This document shows, in pieces, positions 7,467-16,233 of a stretch of DNA of 64,000 nucleotides. The position numbers and the translations under genes are program-made. The stretch is from the NCBI RefSeq assembly GCF_014656195.1, contig NZ_BNBY01000006.1:191301-255300 (forward strand). Reading direction: 5' to 3'. The first letter of the stretch is position 1. The number at the start of each line of letters is the position of its first letter. The stretch comes from Kitasatospora xanthocidica (GTDB lineage Bacteria; Actinomycetota; Actinomycetes; Streptomycetales; Streptomycetaceae). The notes beneath the pieces were generated by a model. That model saw only the letters and a program-made list of their open reading frames with translations. It searched no databases and was not told the DNA's origin.

Positions 7467-8918
7467 ATGACGGAGAAACCGGCTCTCGGCAGGACCGCGA
7501 TCTGGACCCTGGTGATCGTCAGCGCGGCGAGCTTCATGGCCGCCCTGGACAACCTGGTGGTCACCACCGCACTGCCGTCGATCCGCGAGGAACTCGGCGG
7601 CGGGCTGTCCGACCTCGAATGGACGGTCAGCGCCTACACCCTGAGCTTCGCCGTGCTGCTGATGTTCGGCGCGGCCCTCGGCGACCGCTTCGGCCGGCGC
7701 CGGATCTTCCTGGTCGGCCTGACGGTCTTCACCCTCGGCTCCACCGCGGCCGCCCTCTCCCCGGAGATCGGCGAGCTGATCGCCGCCCGGGCCGTCCAGG
7801 GTGTCGGAGCCGCGGTGATGATGCCGCTCACCCTCACCCTGCTCACCGCCGCCGTGCCCGAGGCCAAGCGGGGTCTGGCCTTCGGCATCTGGTCGGGCGT
7901 CAGCGGCCTCGCCGTCGCCGCCGGGCCGCTGATCGGCGGCTCGCTCACCGAGCACTTCTCCTGGCAGTGGATCTTCTGGGTGAACGTCCCGGTCGGGCTC
8001 GTCCTGCTGCCGCTGGCCTATCTGAGGCTCGGCGAGAGCCGGGGCGCGGAGCGCGCCCTGGACGTCCCCGGCACCGTGCTGGTCAGCCTGGGGATGTTCG
8101 GGGTGGTCCTCGGCCTGATCCGCGGCAACCCGGACGGCTGGACCAGCCCGCTGGTCCTCGGCGCCCTGATCGCCGGCGTGCTGCTGCTGGCCGCGTTCGT
8201 CCGCTACGAGCAGCGCGTGGCCGCCCACCCGATGCTGCCGATGCGGCTCTTCCGCAGCCGCGCGTTCTCCGCCGTCAACGCAGCCAGCCTGCTGATGTAC
8301 CTCGGGATGTTCGGCTCGATCTTCCTGATCAGCCAGTACCTCCAGGGCGTCGGCGGCTACAGCCCGCAGGAGGCCGGCATCCGGATGCTGCCGTGGACCG
8401 CGATGCCGCTGCTGATCTCGCCGATCGCGGGCATCGTCTCCGACCGGATCGGCGGCCGGCCGATCGTGGTCGCCGGGCTGGCCCTCCAGGCCGCCGGCCT
8501 CGCGCTGTTCGGCCTGGTCGCGGGCGGCGGCGGCTTCGACTACCTCGCCCAGATCCCGGCCATCGTGGTCTGCGGGATCGGCATGTCGCTCTACTTCGGC
8601 CCGACCGCCCAGCTGGTGATGGGGAGCGTCCGGCCGCACGAGCAGGGCATCGCCTCCGGCGCCAACAACGCGCTGCGTGAGGTCGGCGGGGCGCTCGGGG
8701 TGGCCTCGCTCTCGGCGGTGTTCTCGGCGCAGGGCGGCTACGAGTCGGCGCAGGCCTTCGCGGACGGGCTGGTGCCCGCGCTGTACGTCGGCGCGGTGGC
8801 CGTCGGGGCCGGGGCGCTCGCCGCGGCGTTCATCCCGCGCCGGCGCCGGGCCGTCGTCGCGGCCGAGGCCGCAGCCGGGCGGCCGGTGGCGGACCGGGCC
8901 GGAGCCGGCCGGGTCTGA
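7467..8918 (+). CDS. MFS drug exporter, DHA2 (EmrB/QacA) family
   Basis: 483-aa integral membrane proton antiporter, expected 14 transmembrane helices. It shows the DHA2 helix-1 signature (AALDNLVVTTALPSI), motif A in loop 2-3 (GALGDRFGRRR-like) and motif C (GPLIGGSL). The start is ATG 7467 after GGGGGAA. It follows its probable TetR repressor and a shared operator. The end of the gene has expanded: codons for Ala-Gly-Arg-Val-stop recur in frame three more times downstream. Substrate unknown; drugs or secreted metabolites are typical for the family. Confidence 0.93.
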   Translation: MTEKPALGRTAIWTLVIVSAASFMAALDNLVVTTALPSIREELGGGLSDLEWTVSAYTLSFAVLLMFGAALGDRFGRRRIFLVGLTVFTLGSTAAALSPEIGELIAARAVQGVGAAVMMPLTLTLLTAAVPEAKRGLAFGIWSGVSGLAVAAGPLIGGSLTEHFSWQWIFWVNVPVGLVLLPLAYLRLGESRGAERALDVPGTVLVSLGMFGVVLGLIRGNPDGWTSPLVLGALIAGVLLLAAFVRYEQRVAAHPMLPMRLFRSRAFSAVNAASLLMYLGMFGSIFLISQYLQGVGGYSPQEAGIRMLPWTAMPLLISPIAGIVSDRIGGRPIVVAGLALQAAGLALFGLVAGGGGFDYLAQIPAIVVCGIGMSLYFGPTAQLVMGSVRPHEQGIASGANNALREVGGALGVASLSAVFSAQGGYESAQAFADGLVPALYVGAVAVGAGALAAAFIPRRRRAVVAAEAAAGRPVADRAGAGRV

Positions 8919-9045
8919 GCGGGCCGGGTCTGAGCGGGCCGGGTCTGAGCGGGCCGGGTCTGAGCCGGTGCGGCCCGGATCCGGGCGGATGCGGGGACGG
9001 GTGCGGGGACGGGTGCGGGGACGGGCCCGGGAACGGGTGCGGGGG
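8907..9045 (+). repeat. Two tandem-repeat blocks after the MFS gene
   Basis: Four 15-bp units GGCCGGGTCTGAGCG run from 8907 to 8966. The true stop codon is in unit 1, and each later unit carries another in-frame TGA. From 8990 to about 9037 there are three or four 12-bp units TGCGGGGACGGG. The repeats look like slippage products that lengthen the gap before murB. Confidence 0.85.
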
Positions 9046-9076
9046 GAAGGACGGCCGGGGGGCCGCCCTTCCCCCC
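9041..9076 (+). terminator. Hairpin between the MFS gene and murB
   Basis: Stem GGGGGGAAGG/CCTTCCCCCC (9041-9050/9067-9076), then one mismatch and a 5-bp CGGCC/GGCCG extension with loop GGGG. No T-tract; its position suggests termination. Confidence 0.7.
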
Positions 9077-9090
9077 GTACGCTGGTGGGC

Positions 9091-10134
9091 GTGCTGGTAG
9101 AAAACGACGCCCCCCTCGCCCCGCTCACCACGCTCCGGCTCGGCGGCCCGGCCCGCCGTCTGGTGACCGCCCACACCGACGACGAGGTGATCGCCGCCGT
9201 CCGCGCGGCCGACGCGGCCGGTGAGCCGCTGCTGGTCCTCGGCGGCGGCTCCAACCTGGTGATCGGCGACGCCGGCTTCCCCGGCACCGTGCTGCGGATC
9301 GCCACCGCCGGCTTCACCGTGGACGGCACCGTGCTGGAGCTGGCCGCCGGCGAGGTGTGGTCGGAGGCGGTCACCCGCGCGGTGCGCGAGCACGGCCTGG
9401 CCGGCGTCGAGTTCCTGGCCGGCATCCCCGGCTCGGCCGGCGCCACCCCGGTGCAGAACGTCGGCGCGTACGGCCAGGAGGTCGCCCAGACGATCACCGA
9501 GGTGGTCGCCTACGACCGCGCCGCCGACGAGGTGGTCACCCTCTCGAACGCCGAGTGCGAGTTCTCCTACCGCCACAGCCGCTTCAAGGCCGAGCCGGAC
9601 CGCTACGTGGTGCTGCGGGTCCGCTTCGGGCTCGCCGACCACGACGGGCTCTCCGGCCCGGTCAGGTACGCCGAGGTCGCCAAGCACTTCGGCGTCGCCC
9701 AGGACGAGCGGGTGCCGCTGGTCGAGGCGTACGAGGCGGTGCTGAAGCTGCGGGCCGGCAAGGGCATGGTGCTGGACCCGGCGGACCACGACACCTGGTC
9801 GGCGGGCTCCTTCTTCACCAACCCGGTGCTCACGGCCGCGCAGTACGAGTCCTTCCGCACCCGGCCGGGCGCCGGGAACGCCCCCGCCTACCCGGCCCCG
9901 GAGGGCTGCACCAAGACCTCGGCGGCCTGGCTGATCGACAAGGCCGGCTTCGGCAAGGGCTACGGCAGCGGCCCGGCGACGCTCTCCACCAAGCACACCC
10001 TGGCGCTCACCAACCGCGGCTCGGCCACCGCCGACGACCTGCTGGCCCTGGCCCGGGAGATCCGGGACGGGGTCCGCGAGGCCTTCGGGGTGGAGCTGGT
10101 CAACGAGCCGGTGATGGTGGGCGTCGCGCTCTAG
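9091..10134 (+). CDS. murB: UDP-N-acetylmuramate dehydrogenase MurB
   Basis: 347-aa FAD flavoenzyme that reduces UDP-GlcNAc-enolpyruvate to UDP-MurNAc with NADPH, the second committed step of peptidoglycan synthesis. FAD-binding signatures GGGSNLVIGD and GIPGSAGATPVQNVGAYGQE are clear. The catalytic serine lies in WSAGSFFTNP and the C-terminal Glu in VNEPVMVG. I use GTG 9091; GTG 9085 is equally in frame. A TACGCT box at 9078-9083 ends 7 bp before the start codon and no Shine-Dalgarno is evident, so a leaderless mRNA is possible. Its TAG stop overlaps the stop of the convergent add gene. Confidence 0.95.
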   Translation: MLVENDAPLAPLTTLRLGGPARRLVTAHTDDEVIAAVRAADAAGEPLLVLGGGSNLVIGDAGFPGTVLRIATAGFTVDGTVLELAAGEVWSEAVTRAVREHGLAGVEFLAGIPGSAGATPVQNVGAYGQEVAQTITEVVAYDRAADEVVTLSNAECEFSYRHSRFKAEPDRYVVLRVRFGLADHDGLSGPVRYAEVAKHFGVAQDERVPLVEAYEAVLKLRAGKGMVLDPADHDTWSAGSFFTNPVLTAAQYESFRTRPGAGNAPAYPAPEGCTKTSAAWLIDKAGFGKGYGSGPATLSTKHTLALTNRGSATADDLLALAREIRDGVREAFGVELVNEPVMVGVAL

Positions 10135-11210
10135 GCGCTCGCGCTCGCGCTCGCGGTGACGGGCACGTCCGCGGGGGCGTGCCCGTCCGCCAGCCAGGCG
10201 TCGATGTCCGCCAGCAGCTCCTTGCGGACGGCCTCCGGCGCCACCGAGCCGCGCACCGACTGCCGTGCCAGCTCGGCGAGTTCGGCGTCGCTGAAGCCCA
10301 GGACGTCCCGGGCCAGGTCGTACTGCTCGGCCAGCCGGCTGCCGAACAGCAGCGGGTCGTCCGCGCCCAGTGCCAGCGGCACCCCGGCGTCGAAGAGCCG
10401 GCGCAGCGGGACCTCCTCGGGGTTCTCGTAGACGCCGAGCGAGACGTTGGAGGACGGGCACACCTCGCAGGTGATCTGCCGGGCCGCCAGCCGTTCCATC
10501 AGCCGGGGGTCCTCGGCGGCCCGCACGCCGTGGCCGATCCGGCCGGCGCCCAGGTCGTCCAGGCAGTCCCGGACGGACTCCGGGCCGGCCAGCTCGCCGC
10601 CGTGCGGGGCGGCCAGCAGCCCGCCCTGGCGGGCGATCGCGAAGGCCCGGTCGAAGTCCCGGGCGAGGCCGCGGCGCTCGTCGTTGGAGAGTCCGAAGCC
10701 GACCACCCCGTGGTCGGCGTAGCGGACGGCCAGCCGGGCCAGCGTCCGGGCGTCCATCGGGGACTTCATCCGGTTCGCCGCGACCAGCACCCGGATGCCC
10801 ACCCCGGTGGCGTCGGCGGCGTCGCGCACCGCGTCCAGGATCAGCTCCAGCGCGGGGATCAGCCCGCCCAGCCGGGGCGCGTAGGAGGTCGGGTCGACCT
10901 GGATCTCCAGCCAGCGGGAGCCGTCCCGCCGCTCGTCCTGGGCGGTCTCCAGGACCAGCCGGCGGATGTCCGACTCGTCCCGCAGCACCGAGCGGGCGGT
11001 GTCGTACAGGCGCTGGAAGCGGAACCAGCCGCGCTCGTCGGTGGCGCGCAGTTTCGGGGGCTCGGCGGAGCTGAGCGCCTCCGGCAGCCGGACGCCGTGC
11101 TTGTCGGCCAGCTCCAGCAGCGTGGCGGGGCGCATCGAGCCGGTGAAGTGCAGGTGCAGGTGGGCCTTCGGGAGGCCCCTGACGTCTCGCGGGTTCAACA
11201 GGCGTTCCAT
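10131..11210 (-). CDS. add: Adenosine deaminase
   Basis: 359-aa zinc enzyme that converts adenosine or deoxyadenosine to inosine in purine salvage. The metal site starts with HLHLHFTGSMRP near residue 17. HGGELAG carries the catalytic Glu, GHGVRA a conserved His, and LGADDPLLFGS the paired Asp residues. The C-terminus ends in an Ala-Ser repeat (ASASASA) encoded by a short GCGCTC tandem repeat. Its stop codon shares a CTAG with the murB stop. The murB-add-aspC order is conserved in streptomycetes from memory. Confidence 0.93.
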   Translation of the reverse strand: MERLLNPRDVRGLPKAHLHLHFTGSMRPATLLELADKHGVRLPEALSSAEPPKLRATDERGWFRFQRLYDTARSVLRDESDIRRLVLETAQDERRDGSRWLEIQVDPTSYAPRLGGLIPALELILDAVRDAADATGVGIRVLVAANRMKSPMDARTLARLAVRYADHGVVGFGLSNDERRGLARDFDRAFAIARQGGLLAAPHGGELAGPESVRDCLDDLGAGRIGHGVRAAEDPRLMERLAARQITCEVCPSSNVSLGVYENPEEVPLRRLFDAGVPLALGADDPLLFGSRLAEQYDLARDVLGFSDAELAELARQSVRGSVAPEAVRKELLADIDAWLADGHAPADVPVTASASASA

Positions 11211-11245
11211 TCACCGATACTGCCGTATCCGGCCCCCAAACGGGA

Positions 11246-11288
11246 ACCGCCCTCTTCCCGTCCCCCGATGGGGTGAAAAAAGGGCGGT
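11246..11288 (-). terminator. Terminator for aspC (minus-strand reading)
   Basis: ACCGCCCT (11246-11253) pairs with AGGGCGGT (11281-11288), and a nested CCCC/GGGG stem lies inside. It sits between the aspC end and the add start, both on the minus strand. The rest of the 228-bp gap shows only GC-rich CGCTCG runs. Confidence 0.55.
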
Positions 11289-11438
11289 CGCTCGCCCGCT
11301 CGCTCGCCTCCGGGCCGCTCGGACCCGGCGTCGACGCTCCTCGCTCCGGCGCGCCTTCGTCGCTGGTCGCTCGTCGCTTTCGACACCGGCGCGGCCCTTC
11401 GGCTCGGGGCGAAGTGACACCGGCACGTCGGCTCGACG

Positions 11439-12686
11439 TCAGTCGCGGGCCTCGCCGAGCAGCTTCTGCATCCGGCTGACGCCCTCGACCAGGTCGGCGT
11501 CGCCGAGCGCGTAGGAGAGCCGCAGGTAGCCGGGGGTGCCGAAGGCCTCGCCCGGGACGACCGCGACCTCGGCCTCGTCCAGGATCAGGGCCGCGAGCTC
11601 GCCGGAGGTCTGCGGGCGCCTGCCGCGGATCTCCTTGCCCAGGACGCCCTTGACGGACGGGTAGGCGTAGAAGGCGCCCTCGGGCTCGGGGCAGAGGACG
11701 CCCTCGATCTCGTTGAGCATCCGCACGATGGTCTTGCGGCGGCGGTCGAAGGCCTCGCGCATCTCGGCGACGGCGTCCAGGTCGCCGGCGACGGCGGCCA
11801 GGGCGGCGCGCTGGGCGACGTTGGAGACGTTCGAGGTGGCGTGCGACTGCAGGTTGGTCGCGGCCTTGACGACGTCCGCGGGGCCGATCACCCAGCCCAC
11901 CCGCCAGCCGGTCATCGCGTAGGTCTTGGCGACGCCGTTGACCACGACGCACTTGTCGGCCAGCTCGGGCAGCAGGGCCGGCAGCGAGGTGAAGGTGGCG
12001 TCGCCGTACACCAGGTGCTCGTAGATCTCGTCGGTGAGCACCCAGAGGCCGTGCTCCAGCGCCCAGCGGCCGATCGCCTCGGCCTCGGCCTCGGTGTACA
12101 CCGCGCCGGTCGGGTTGGACGGCGAGACGAACAGCACCACCTTGGTGTTCTCGGTGCGGGCGGCCTCCAGCTGCTCGACCGAGACCTTGTAGCCGGTGGT
12201 CTCGTCGGCCACGACCTCCACCGGGACACCGCCGGCCAGCCGGATCGACTCCGGGTAGGTGGTCCAGTACGGGGCCGGGACGATGACCTCGTCGCCCGGG
12301 TCCAGGATCGCCGCGAAGGCCTCGTAGATCGCCTGCTTGCCGCCGTTGGTGACCAGCACCTGGGAGGCGTCCACCCGGTAGCCCGAGTCGCGCAGCGTCT
12401 TGGCGGCGATCGCGGCCTTCAGCTCGGGCAGGCCACCCGCCGGGGTGTAGCGGTGGTTCCTGGGGTCCCGGCAGGCCTCGACGGCCGCCTCGACGATGTA
12501 GTCCGGCGTCGGGAAGTCGGGCTCGCCGGCACCGAAGCCGATGACCGGCCGGCCGGCGGCCTTGAGGGCCTTGGCCTTGGCGTCCACGGCGAGGGTCGCG
12601 GACTCGGCGATCGCACCGATCCGGGCGGAGACCCGGCGGTCGGCGGGGCGGATGGACTGGCTGGGCTGCTGGGTGGAAGCGCTCAT
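11439..12686 (-). CDS. aspC: Pyridoxal-phosphate aminotransferase, aspartate transaminase type
   Basis: 415-aa class I fold aminotransferase (subgroup I-gamma, as in thermophilic AspC). It transfers the amino group between aspartate and 2-oxoglutarate, and perhaps other amino acids. PLP lysine is Lys254 in [16 protein letters not shown]. Substrate and cofactor contacts include [22 protein letters not shown] and the arginine in LRLSYAL. The start at 12686 (MSASTQQ) is chosen because longer frames upstream run through a non-conserved region. It is divergent from tRNA-Trp/secE. Substrate range is inferred from family only. Confidence 0.92.
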   Translation of the reverse strand: MSASTQQPSQSIRPADRRVSARIGAIAESATLAVDAKAKALKAAGRPVIGFGAGEPDFPTPDYIVEAAVEACRDPRNHRYTPAGGLPELKAAIAAKTLRDSGYRVDASQVLVTNGGKQAIYEAFAAILDPGDEVIVPAPYWTTYPESIRLAGGVPVEVVADETTGYKVSVEQLEAARTENTKVVLFVSPSNPTGAVYTEAEAEAIGRWALEHGLWVLTDEIYEHLVYGDATFTSLPALLPELADKCVVVNGVAKTYAMTGWRVGWVIGPADVVKAATNLQSHATSNVSNVAQRAALAAVAGDLDAVAEMREAFDRRRKTIVRMLNEIEGVLCPEPEGAFYAYPSVKGVLGKEIRGRRPQTSGELAALILDEAEVAVVPGEAFGTPGYLRLSYALGDADLVEGVSRMQKLLGEARD

Positions 12687-12905
12687 GTCTGCATGGTCGC
12701 AGAACCGGGACGGGCCGGACATGACGCTTCCGGGATCGGTACGGCCCCCTCCGCATCGCGGTGCCCGGCGATCCGTCGGCGGGCACCGCGCCGGGCCGGA
12801 CATCCGCCGGGCGATCGATCGTCCCGGAAGAAGAGGTTCGACCAAACGCCCCTCGACCACGTACACTCGCTGCTCGACGGCCCGCCGAAAAGACCGGAGC
12901 TTTCA

Positions 12906-12942
12906 CCGCTGTTACAGACAGCGGGGGGAGATGCGGTAGGTT
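12906..12942 (+). promoter_or_regulatory. Candidate tRNA-Trp promoter with overlapping palindrome
   Basis: CCGCTGT-TACAG-ACAGCGG (12906-12924) is a perfect 7-bp inverted repeat. TTACAG at 12912-12917 could be a -35, 19 bp from TAGGTT (12937-12942). The 284-bp aspC/tRNA-Trp intergenic region holds nothing else I can name. Confidence 0.45.
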
Positions 12943-12970
12943 GGTCGCCACCGGAGCCGCGAGGCACCGT

Positions 12971-13043
12971 AGGGCAATAGCTCAATTGGTAGAGCACCGG
13001 TCTCCAAAACCGGCGGTTGGGGGTTCGAGTCCCTCTTGCCCTG
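12971..13043 (+). tRNA. tRNA-Trp (anticodon CCA)
   Basis: 73-nt cloverleaf. Acceptor stem AGGGCAA/TTGCCCT; D arm AGCTCAATTGGTAGAGC; anticodon stem CCGGT/ACCGG with loop CTCCAAA; T arm GGGGG-TTCGAGT-CCCTC; discriminator G. It precedes secE, an arrangement common to many bacteria. Confidence 0.96.
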
Positions 13044-13059
13044 CTGTCAGATCCGTTTC

Positions 13060-13090
13060 AGCCCGTTCGCTCCACAGAGCGAGCGGGCTT
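13060..13090 (+). terminator. Hairpin after tRNA-Trp
   Basis: A 13-bp stem with one T-G pair (13060-13072/13077-13089), loop CACA, then TT. It may end the tRNA transcript or attenuate readthrough into secE. Confidence 0.7.
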
Positions 13091-13188
13091 GATGCGGAGA
13101 TGGCACCGATCAGCACCGCTAGCCGGCTGGTCGTGCCCCACCGGGTGCGCGGCGAAGTTCGGCAGGACCCGGATTCAGGTGAGGACGA

Positions 13189-13548
13189 GTGACGGAGACC
13201 ACGGGCTCCACCGCAACGCCTGAGAGCGGCAACCCCGAGGGTGCCGACGGCGCTTCCGAGACCACGCCCGTCGAGGGCGAGGAGAAGGCGCTGTCGCGCC
13301 GCGACCGCAAGCGGGCCAACCGCTCCGGCGACAAGAAGTCCGGCAAGCGGGCCAAGAAGGGCCTGTTCGCCCGCATGGGGCTGTTCTACCGGCAGATCAT
13401 CGCCGAACTGCGCAAGGTGGTCTGGCCCTCCAAGGGCGAGCTCACCAGCTACACGACCGTCGTCGTCGTGTTCGTCGTGGTCGTGATGGCCTTCGTCGCC
13501 GGTCTGGACTACGGCTTCTCCAAGCTGAGCCTCTGGATCTTCGGCTGA
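13189..13548 (+). CDS. secE: Preprotein translocase subunit SecE
   Basis: 119-aa single-span membrane subunit of the SecYEG protein-conducting channel. The N-terminal ~60 residues are polar and lysine-rich (KKSGKRAKKG), as usual in actinobacteria. The SecE signature FYRQIIAELRKVVWPSKGEL is followed by one hydrophobic helix (VVVVFVVVVMAFVAGLDYGF). The start is GTG 13189 after GGTGAGGAC. Together with nusG it forms the conserved secE-nusG unit, although here a hairpin lies between them. Confidence 0.95.
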   Translation: MTETTGSTATPESGNPEGADGASETTPVEGEEKALSRRDRKRANRSGDKKSGKRAKKGLFARMGLFYRQIIAELRKVVWPSKGELTSYTTVVVVFVVVVMAFVAGLDYGFSKLSLWIFG

Positions 13549-13577
13549 CGCGGCCGACCACCTTCGAAACAGCTTCC

Positions 13578-13606
13578 CGACCCGGGCCGACCTTCGGTCC
13601 GGGTCG
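13578..13606 (+). terminator. Hairpin in the secE-nusG gap
   Basis: CGACCCGG/CCGGGTCG (13578-13585/13599-13606) with an inner CCGA/TCGG stem, bracketed by AGCT on both sides. The 209-bp gap also holds TTGACT (13640-13645) with no convincing -10, so nusG may or may not have its own promoter. Confidence 0.5.
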
Positions 13607-13757
13607 AGCTGTCGGTGGCGGACGTACGCGCGGTTACCGTTGACTCGGTACTGTTGAAGTCTCCGAGACCTCGCCAGGCGCCCGCGCGAGCGGCAGCGTG
13701 CCGGGTCCGGTTTCGGAGCGCGCCACCTTCACCATCTCCAGGAAAGAAGCAGCCACC

Positions 13758-14666
13758 GTGTCTGAGTCCCCCCTGTACGACGCCGACGAGACCGTCCGTG
13801 AGGCGGATGTCGCCGCCGAGCTGGACGCGGCCGAGCTGGCTGACGACGTCGAGCTGACGGAGGACGCCGAGCAGATCGTCGACGCCGCGGACAGCGACGA
13901 GGACGAGGTCGAGGCGTACGACGAGGCCGAGGCCGGCGAGCCGGCCGAGGAGGCCGCGCTGCACGTGGAGAGCGACGACGAGGCCGCCGACGAGGACGAG
14001 ACCGAGGCCGCGGACGAGACCGTCGACGAGGACGAGGCCGAGGCCGAGGAGGCCGTCGAGGTCGACCCGGTCGCCAAGTTCCGCGAGGACCTGCGCTTCA
14101 TGCCGGGCGAGTGGTACGTGATCCACACCTACGCCGGCTACGAGAACCGGGTGAAGCAGAACCTGGAGCAGCGCGCCGTCTCGCTGAACGTCGAGGAGTA
14201 CATCTTCCAGGCCGAGGTGCCGCAGGAGGAGGTCGTCCAGATCAAGAACGGCGACCGCAAGACCATCCGCCAGAACAAGCTCCCCGGCTACGTCCTGGTG
14301 CGCATGGACCTCACCCCGGAGTCCTGGGGCGTCGTGCGCAACACCCCGGGTGTCACCGGCTTCGTCGGCAACGCCTACGACCCGTACCCGCTGACCCTGG
14401 ACGAGGTCGTCAAGATGCTCGCCCCCGACGTCGAGCGCCAGGCGGCCAAGGAGGCCGGCAAGCCCTCGCCGGTCAAGCCGAGCGAGATCCAGGTGCTGGA
14501 CTTCGAGGTCGGCGACTCGGTCACCGTCACCGACGGTCCGTTCGCGACCCTGCAGGCGACCATCAACGAGATCAACCCCGACTCGAAGAAGGTCAAGGGC
14601 CTGGTCGAGATCTTCGGCCGGGAGACCCCGGTCGAGCTCTCCTTCGACCAGATCCAGAAGAACTAG
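13758..14666 (+). CDS. nusG: Transcription termination/antitermination factor NusG
   Basis: 302-aa elongation factor that bridges RNA polymerase to the ribosome or Rho. Residues 1-105 are an acidic Asp/Glu/Ala tail absent from E. coli NusG (about 181 aa). The NGN domain starts near 117 ([20 protein letters not shown]) with [12 protein letters not shown] linker leads to the KOW domain at about 250-298 ([19 protein letters not shown]). GTG 13758 with upstream AGGAAAGAAG is preferred over GTG 13698. Confidence 0.95.
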   Translation: MSESPLYDADETVREADVAAELDAAELADDVELTEDAEQIVDAADSDEDEVEAYDEAEAGEPAEEAALHVESDDEAADEDETEAADETVDEDEAEAEEAVEVDPVAKFREDLRFMPGEWYVIHTYAGYENRVKQNLEQRAVSLNVEEYIFQAEVPQEEVVQIKNGDRKTIRQNKLPGYVLVRMDLTPESWGVVRNTPGVTGFVGNAYDPYPLTLDEVVKMLAPDVERQAAKEAGKPSPVKPSEIQVLDFEVGDSVTVTDGPFATLQATINEINPDSKKVKGLVEIFGRETPVELSFDQIQKN

Positions 14667-14679
14667 TCATACGGTCTTC

Positions 14680-14722
14680 GGATCCGGGGTGGGGCCGAGG
14701 GCCCTGCCCCGGATCCGTTTTG
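14680..14722 (+). terminator. Intrinsic terminator after nusG
   Basis: An 11-bp perfect stem CGGATCCGGGG/CCCCGGATCCG (14680-14690/14708-14718) followed by TTTT. The last Ts are also the first bases of the rplK -35 box. Confidence 0.9.
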
Positions 14723-14749
14723 ATCCAGCGGCGCTGACGCGTTAGCCTG
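14721..14749 (+). promoter_or_regulatory. rplKA promoter
   Basis: TTGATC (14721-14726), a 17-bp spacer and TAGCCT (14744-14749) fit the sigma-HrdB consensus. They lie about 83 bp before the rplK start and overlap the end of the nusG terminator. Confidence 0.75.
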
Positions 14750-14831
14750 GTTCGATGTGTGTGCTGGCGGCTGGGTGTCGCCCCGGTTCCGCACGCACCA
14801 GCAATCACCTCTCGGAAGGACCCGGAGAGAC

Positions 14832-15266
14832 ATGCCTCCCAAGAAGAAGAAGATCACGGGGCTTATCAAGCTCCAGATCAACGCCGGTGCGGCCAACCCG
14901 GCGCCGCCGGTCGGCCCCGCGCTGGGCCAGCACGGCGTCAACATCATGGAGTTCTGCAAGGCCTACAACGCTGCGACCGAGTCGCAGCGCGGCATGATCG
15001 TGCCGGTGGAGATCACGGTCTACGACGACCGTTCCTTCACCTTCATCACGAAGACGCCGCCGGCCGCGCGCCTCATCCTGAAGGCCGCCGGTATCGAGAA
15101 GGGCTCCAGCGAGCCGCACAAGACCAAGGTCGCCAAGCTCACCAGCGCCCAGGTCCGCGACATCGCCACCACCAAGATGCCCGACCTGAACGCCAACGAC
15201 CTGGACGCGGCGGAGAAGATCATCGCCGGCACCGCCCGGTCGATGGGCATCACCGTCGAGGGCTGA
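14832..15266 (+). CDS. rplK: 50S ribosomal protein L11
   Basis: 144-aa L11, the base of the GTPase-associated centre of the large subunit. It is the thiostrepton target partner and, in streptomycetes, is needed for RelA-dependent ppGpp synthesis. Full-length with [22 protein letters not shown] and the C-terminal rRNA-binding half ([20 protein letters not shown]). The start is ATG 14832 ([10 protein letters not shown]) after GGAGAG. It shares a promoter with rplA. Confidence 0.97.
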
Positions 15267-15284
15267 TCACCTTCTCGTCCCCTG

Positions 15285-15318
15285 TGGTAGGGCCTGCGCA
15301 GGCCCGTTGACTACCACA
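15285..15318 (+). promoter_or_regulatory. Asymmetric hairpin between rplK and rplA, possible L1-binding site
   Basis: Stem GTGGTA/TACCAC (15285-15290/15313-15318) encloses GGGCCTG/CAGGCCC, with six unpaired bases GTTGAC on the 3' side only. Two short helices joined by an asymmetric loop is the general shape of L1 targets on rRNA and mRNA. The assignment is inference. Confidence 0.4.
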
Positions 15319-15344
15319 ACTCCAATCACCATTCAGGAGCAGCA

Positions 15345-16067
15345 GTGAAGCGCAGCAAGGCTCTGAAGGCCGCGGACGCCAAGGTCGACCGCGAGCGCCT
15401 TTACGCCCCCCTCGAGGCCGTCCGCCTCGCCAAGGCGACCAGCACCACCAAGTTCGACGGCACCGTCGAGGTCGCCATGCGTCTGGGCGTCGACCCGCGC
15501 AAGGCCGACCAGATGGTCCGCAGCACCGTGATCCTCCCGCACGGCACCGGTAAGACCGCTCGGGTCCTGGTCTTCGCGACCGGCGAGCGTGCCGAGGCCG
15601 CGCGTGCTGCGGGCGCCGACATCGTCGGTTCGGACGAGCTCATCGACGAGGTCGCCAAGGGCCGCCTCGACTTCGACGCCGTCGTCGCCACCCCGGACCT
15701 CATGGGCAAGGTCGGCCGCCTGGGCCGCGTGCTCGGTCCCCGTGGTCTGATGCCGAACCCGAAGACCGGCACCGTGACCCCGGACACGGCCAAGGCCGTG
15801 AACGAGATCAAGGGCGGCAAGATCGAGTTCCGCGTCGACAAGCACTCGAACCTGCACTTCATCATCGGTAAGGCCTCCTTCACCGACGAGCAGCTGGTCG
15901 AGAACTACGCCGCCGCGCTGGACGAGGTGCTCCGCGCCAAGCCGTCCGCCGCCAAGGGCCGCTACATCAAGAAGACCGCGTTCTCGACCACCATGGGCCC
16001 CGGCATCCAGGTGGACCCGAACCGCACCCGCAACCTCCTCACCGAGGAGGACCCGGCCGCGGTCTGA
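15345..16067 (+). CDS. rplA: 50S ribosomal protein L1
   Basis: 240-aa L1, which builds the mobile L1 stalk near the ribosomal E site and is a known translational repressor of its own mRNA. Conserved blocks: [40 protein letters not shown] and [19 protein letters not shown]. The start is GTG 15345 after CAGGAGCAGC. It lies 78 bp after rplK with the asymmetric hairpin between, and is closed by an 18-bp-stem terminator, so transcription does not continue into the lipoprotein genes. Confidence 0.97.
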   Translation: MKRSKALKAADAKVDRERLYAPLEAVRLAKATSTTKFDGTVEVAMRLGVDPRKADQMVRSTVILPHGTGKTARVLVFATGERAEAARAAGADIVGSDELIDEVAKGRLDFDAVVATPDLMGKVGRLGRVLGPRGLMPNPKTGTVTPDTAKAVNEIKGGKIEFRVDKHSNLHFIIGKASFTDEQLVENYAAALDEVLRAKPSAAKGRYIKKTAFSTTMGPGIQVDPNRTRNLLTEEDPAAV

Positions 16068-16093
16068 GCCCCAGTGCTCTAGAGCTGTCCGTA

Positions 16094-16135
16094 CGACGGG
16101 CCCGCACCCCCTTCACCGGGGGTGCGGGCCCGTCG
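16094..16135 (+). terminator. Strong hairpin terminator after rplA
   Basis: An 18-bp perfect stem, 16094-16111 with 16118-16135, loop TTCACC, followed by TCGTT. It isolates the rplKA operon from the lipoprotein genes. Confidence 0.85.
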
Positions 16136-16233
16136 TCGTTCCCGCGACCAGCGCGGATGGGAACGGATGACCGAGTCGTCGTACGCTCTGCCGGTCAGAT
16201 CGTGTGGAGACCCCGTGACCGCCGGAGTGTGCC

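Noticed and set aside
8830..12951. 1373-aa minus-strand frame across murB, add and aspC
   Set aside because: It runs in the wrong frame through add and aspC and antisense to murB; the translation is Arg/Pro/Gly low complexity.
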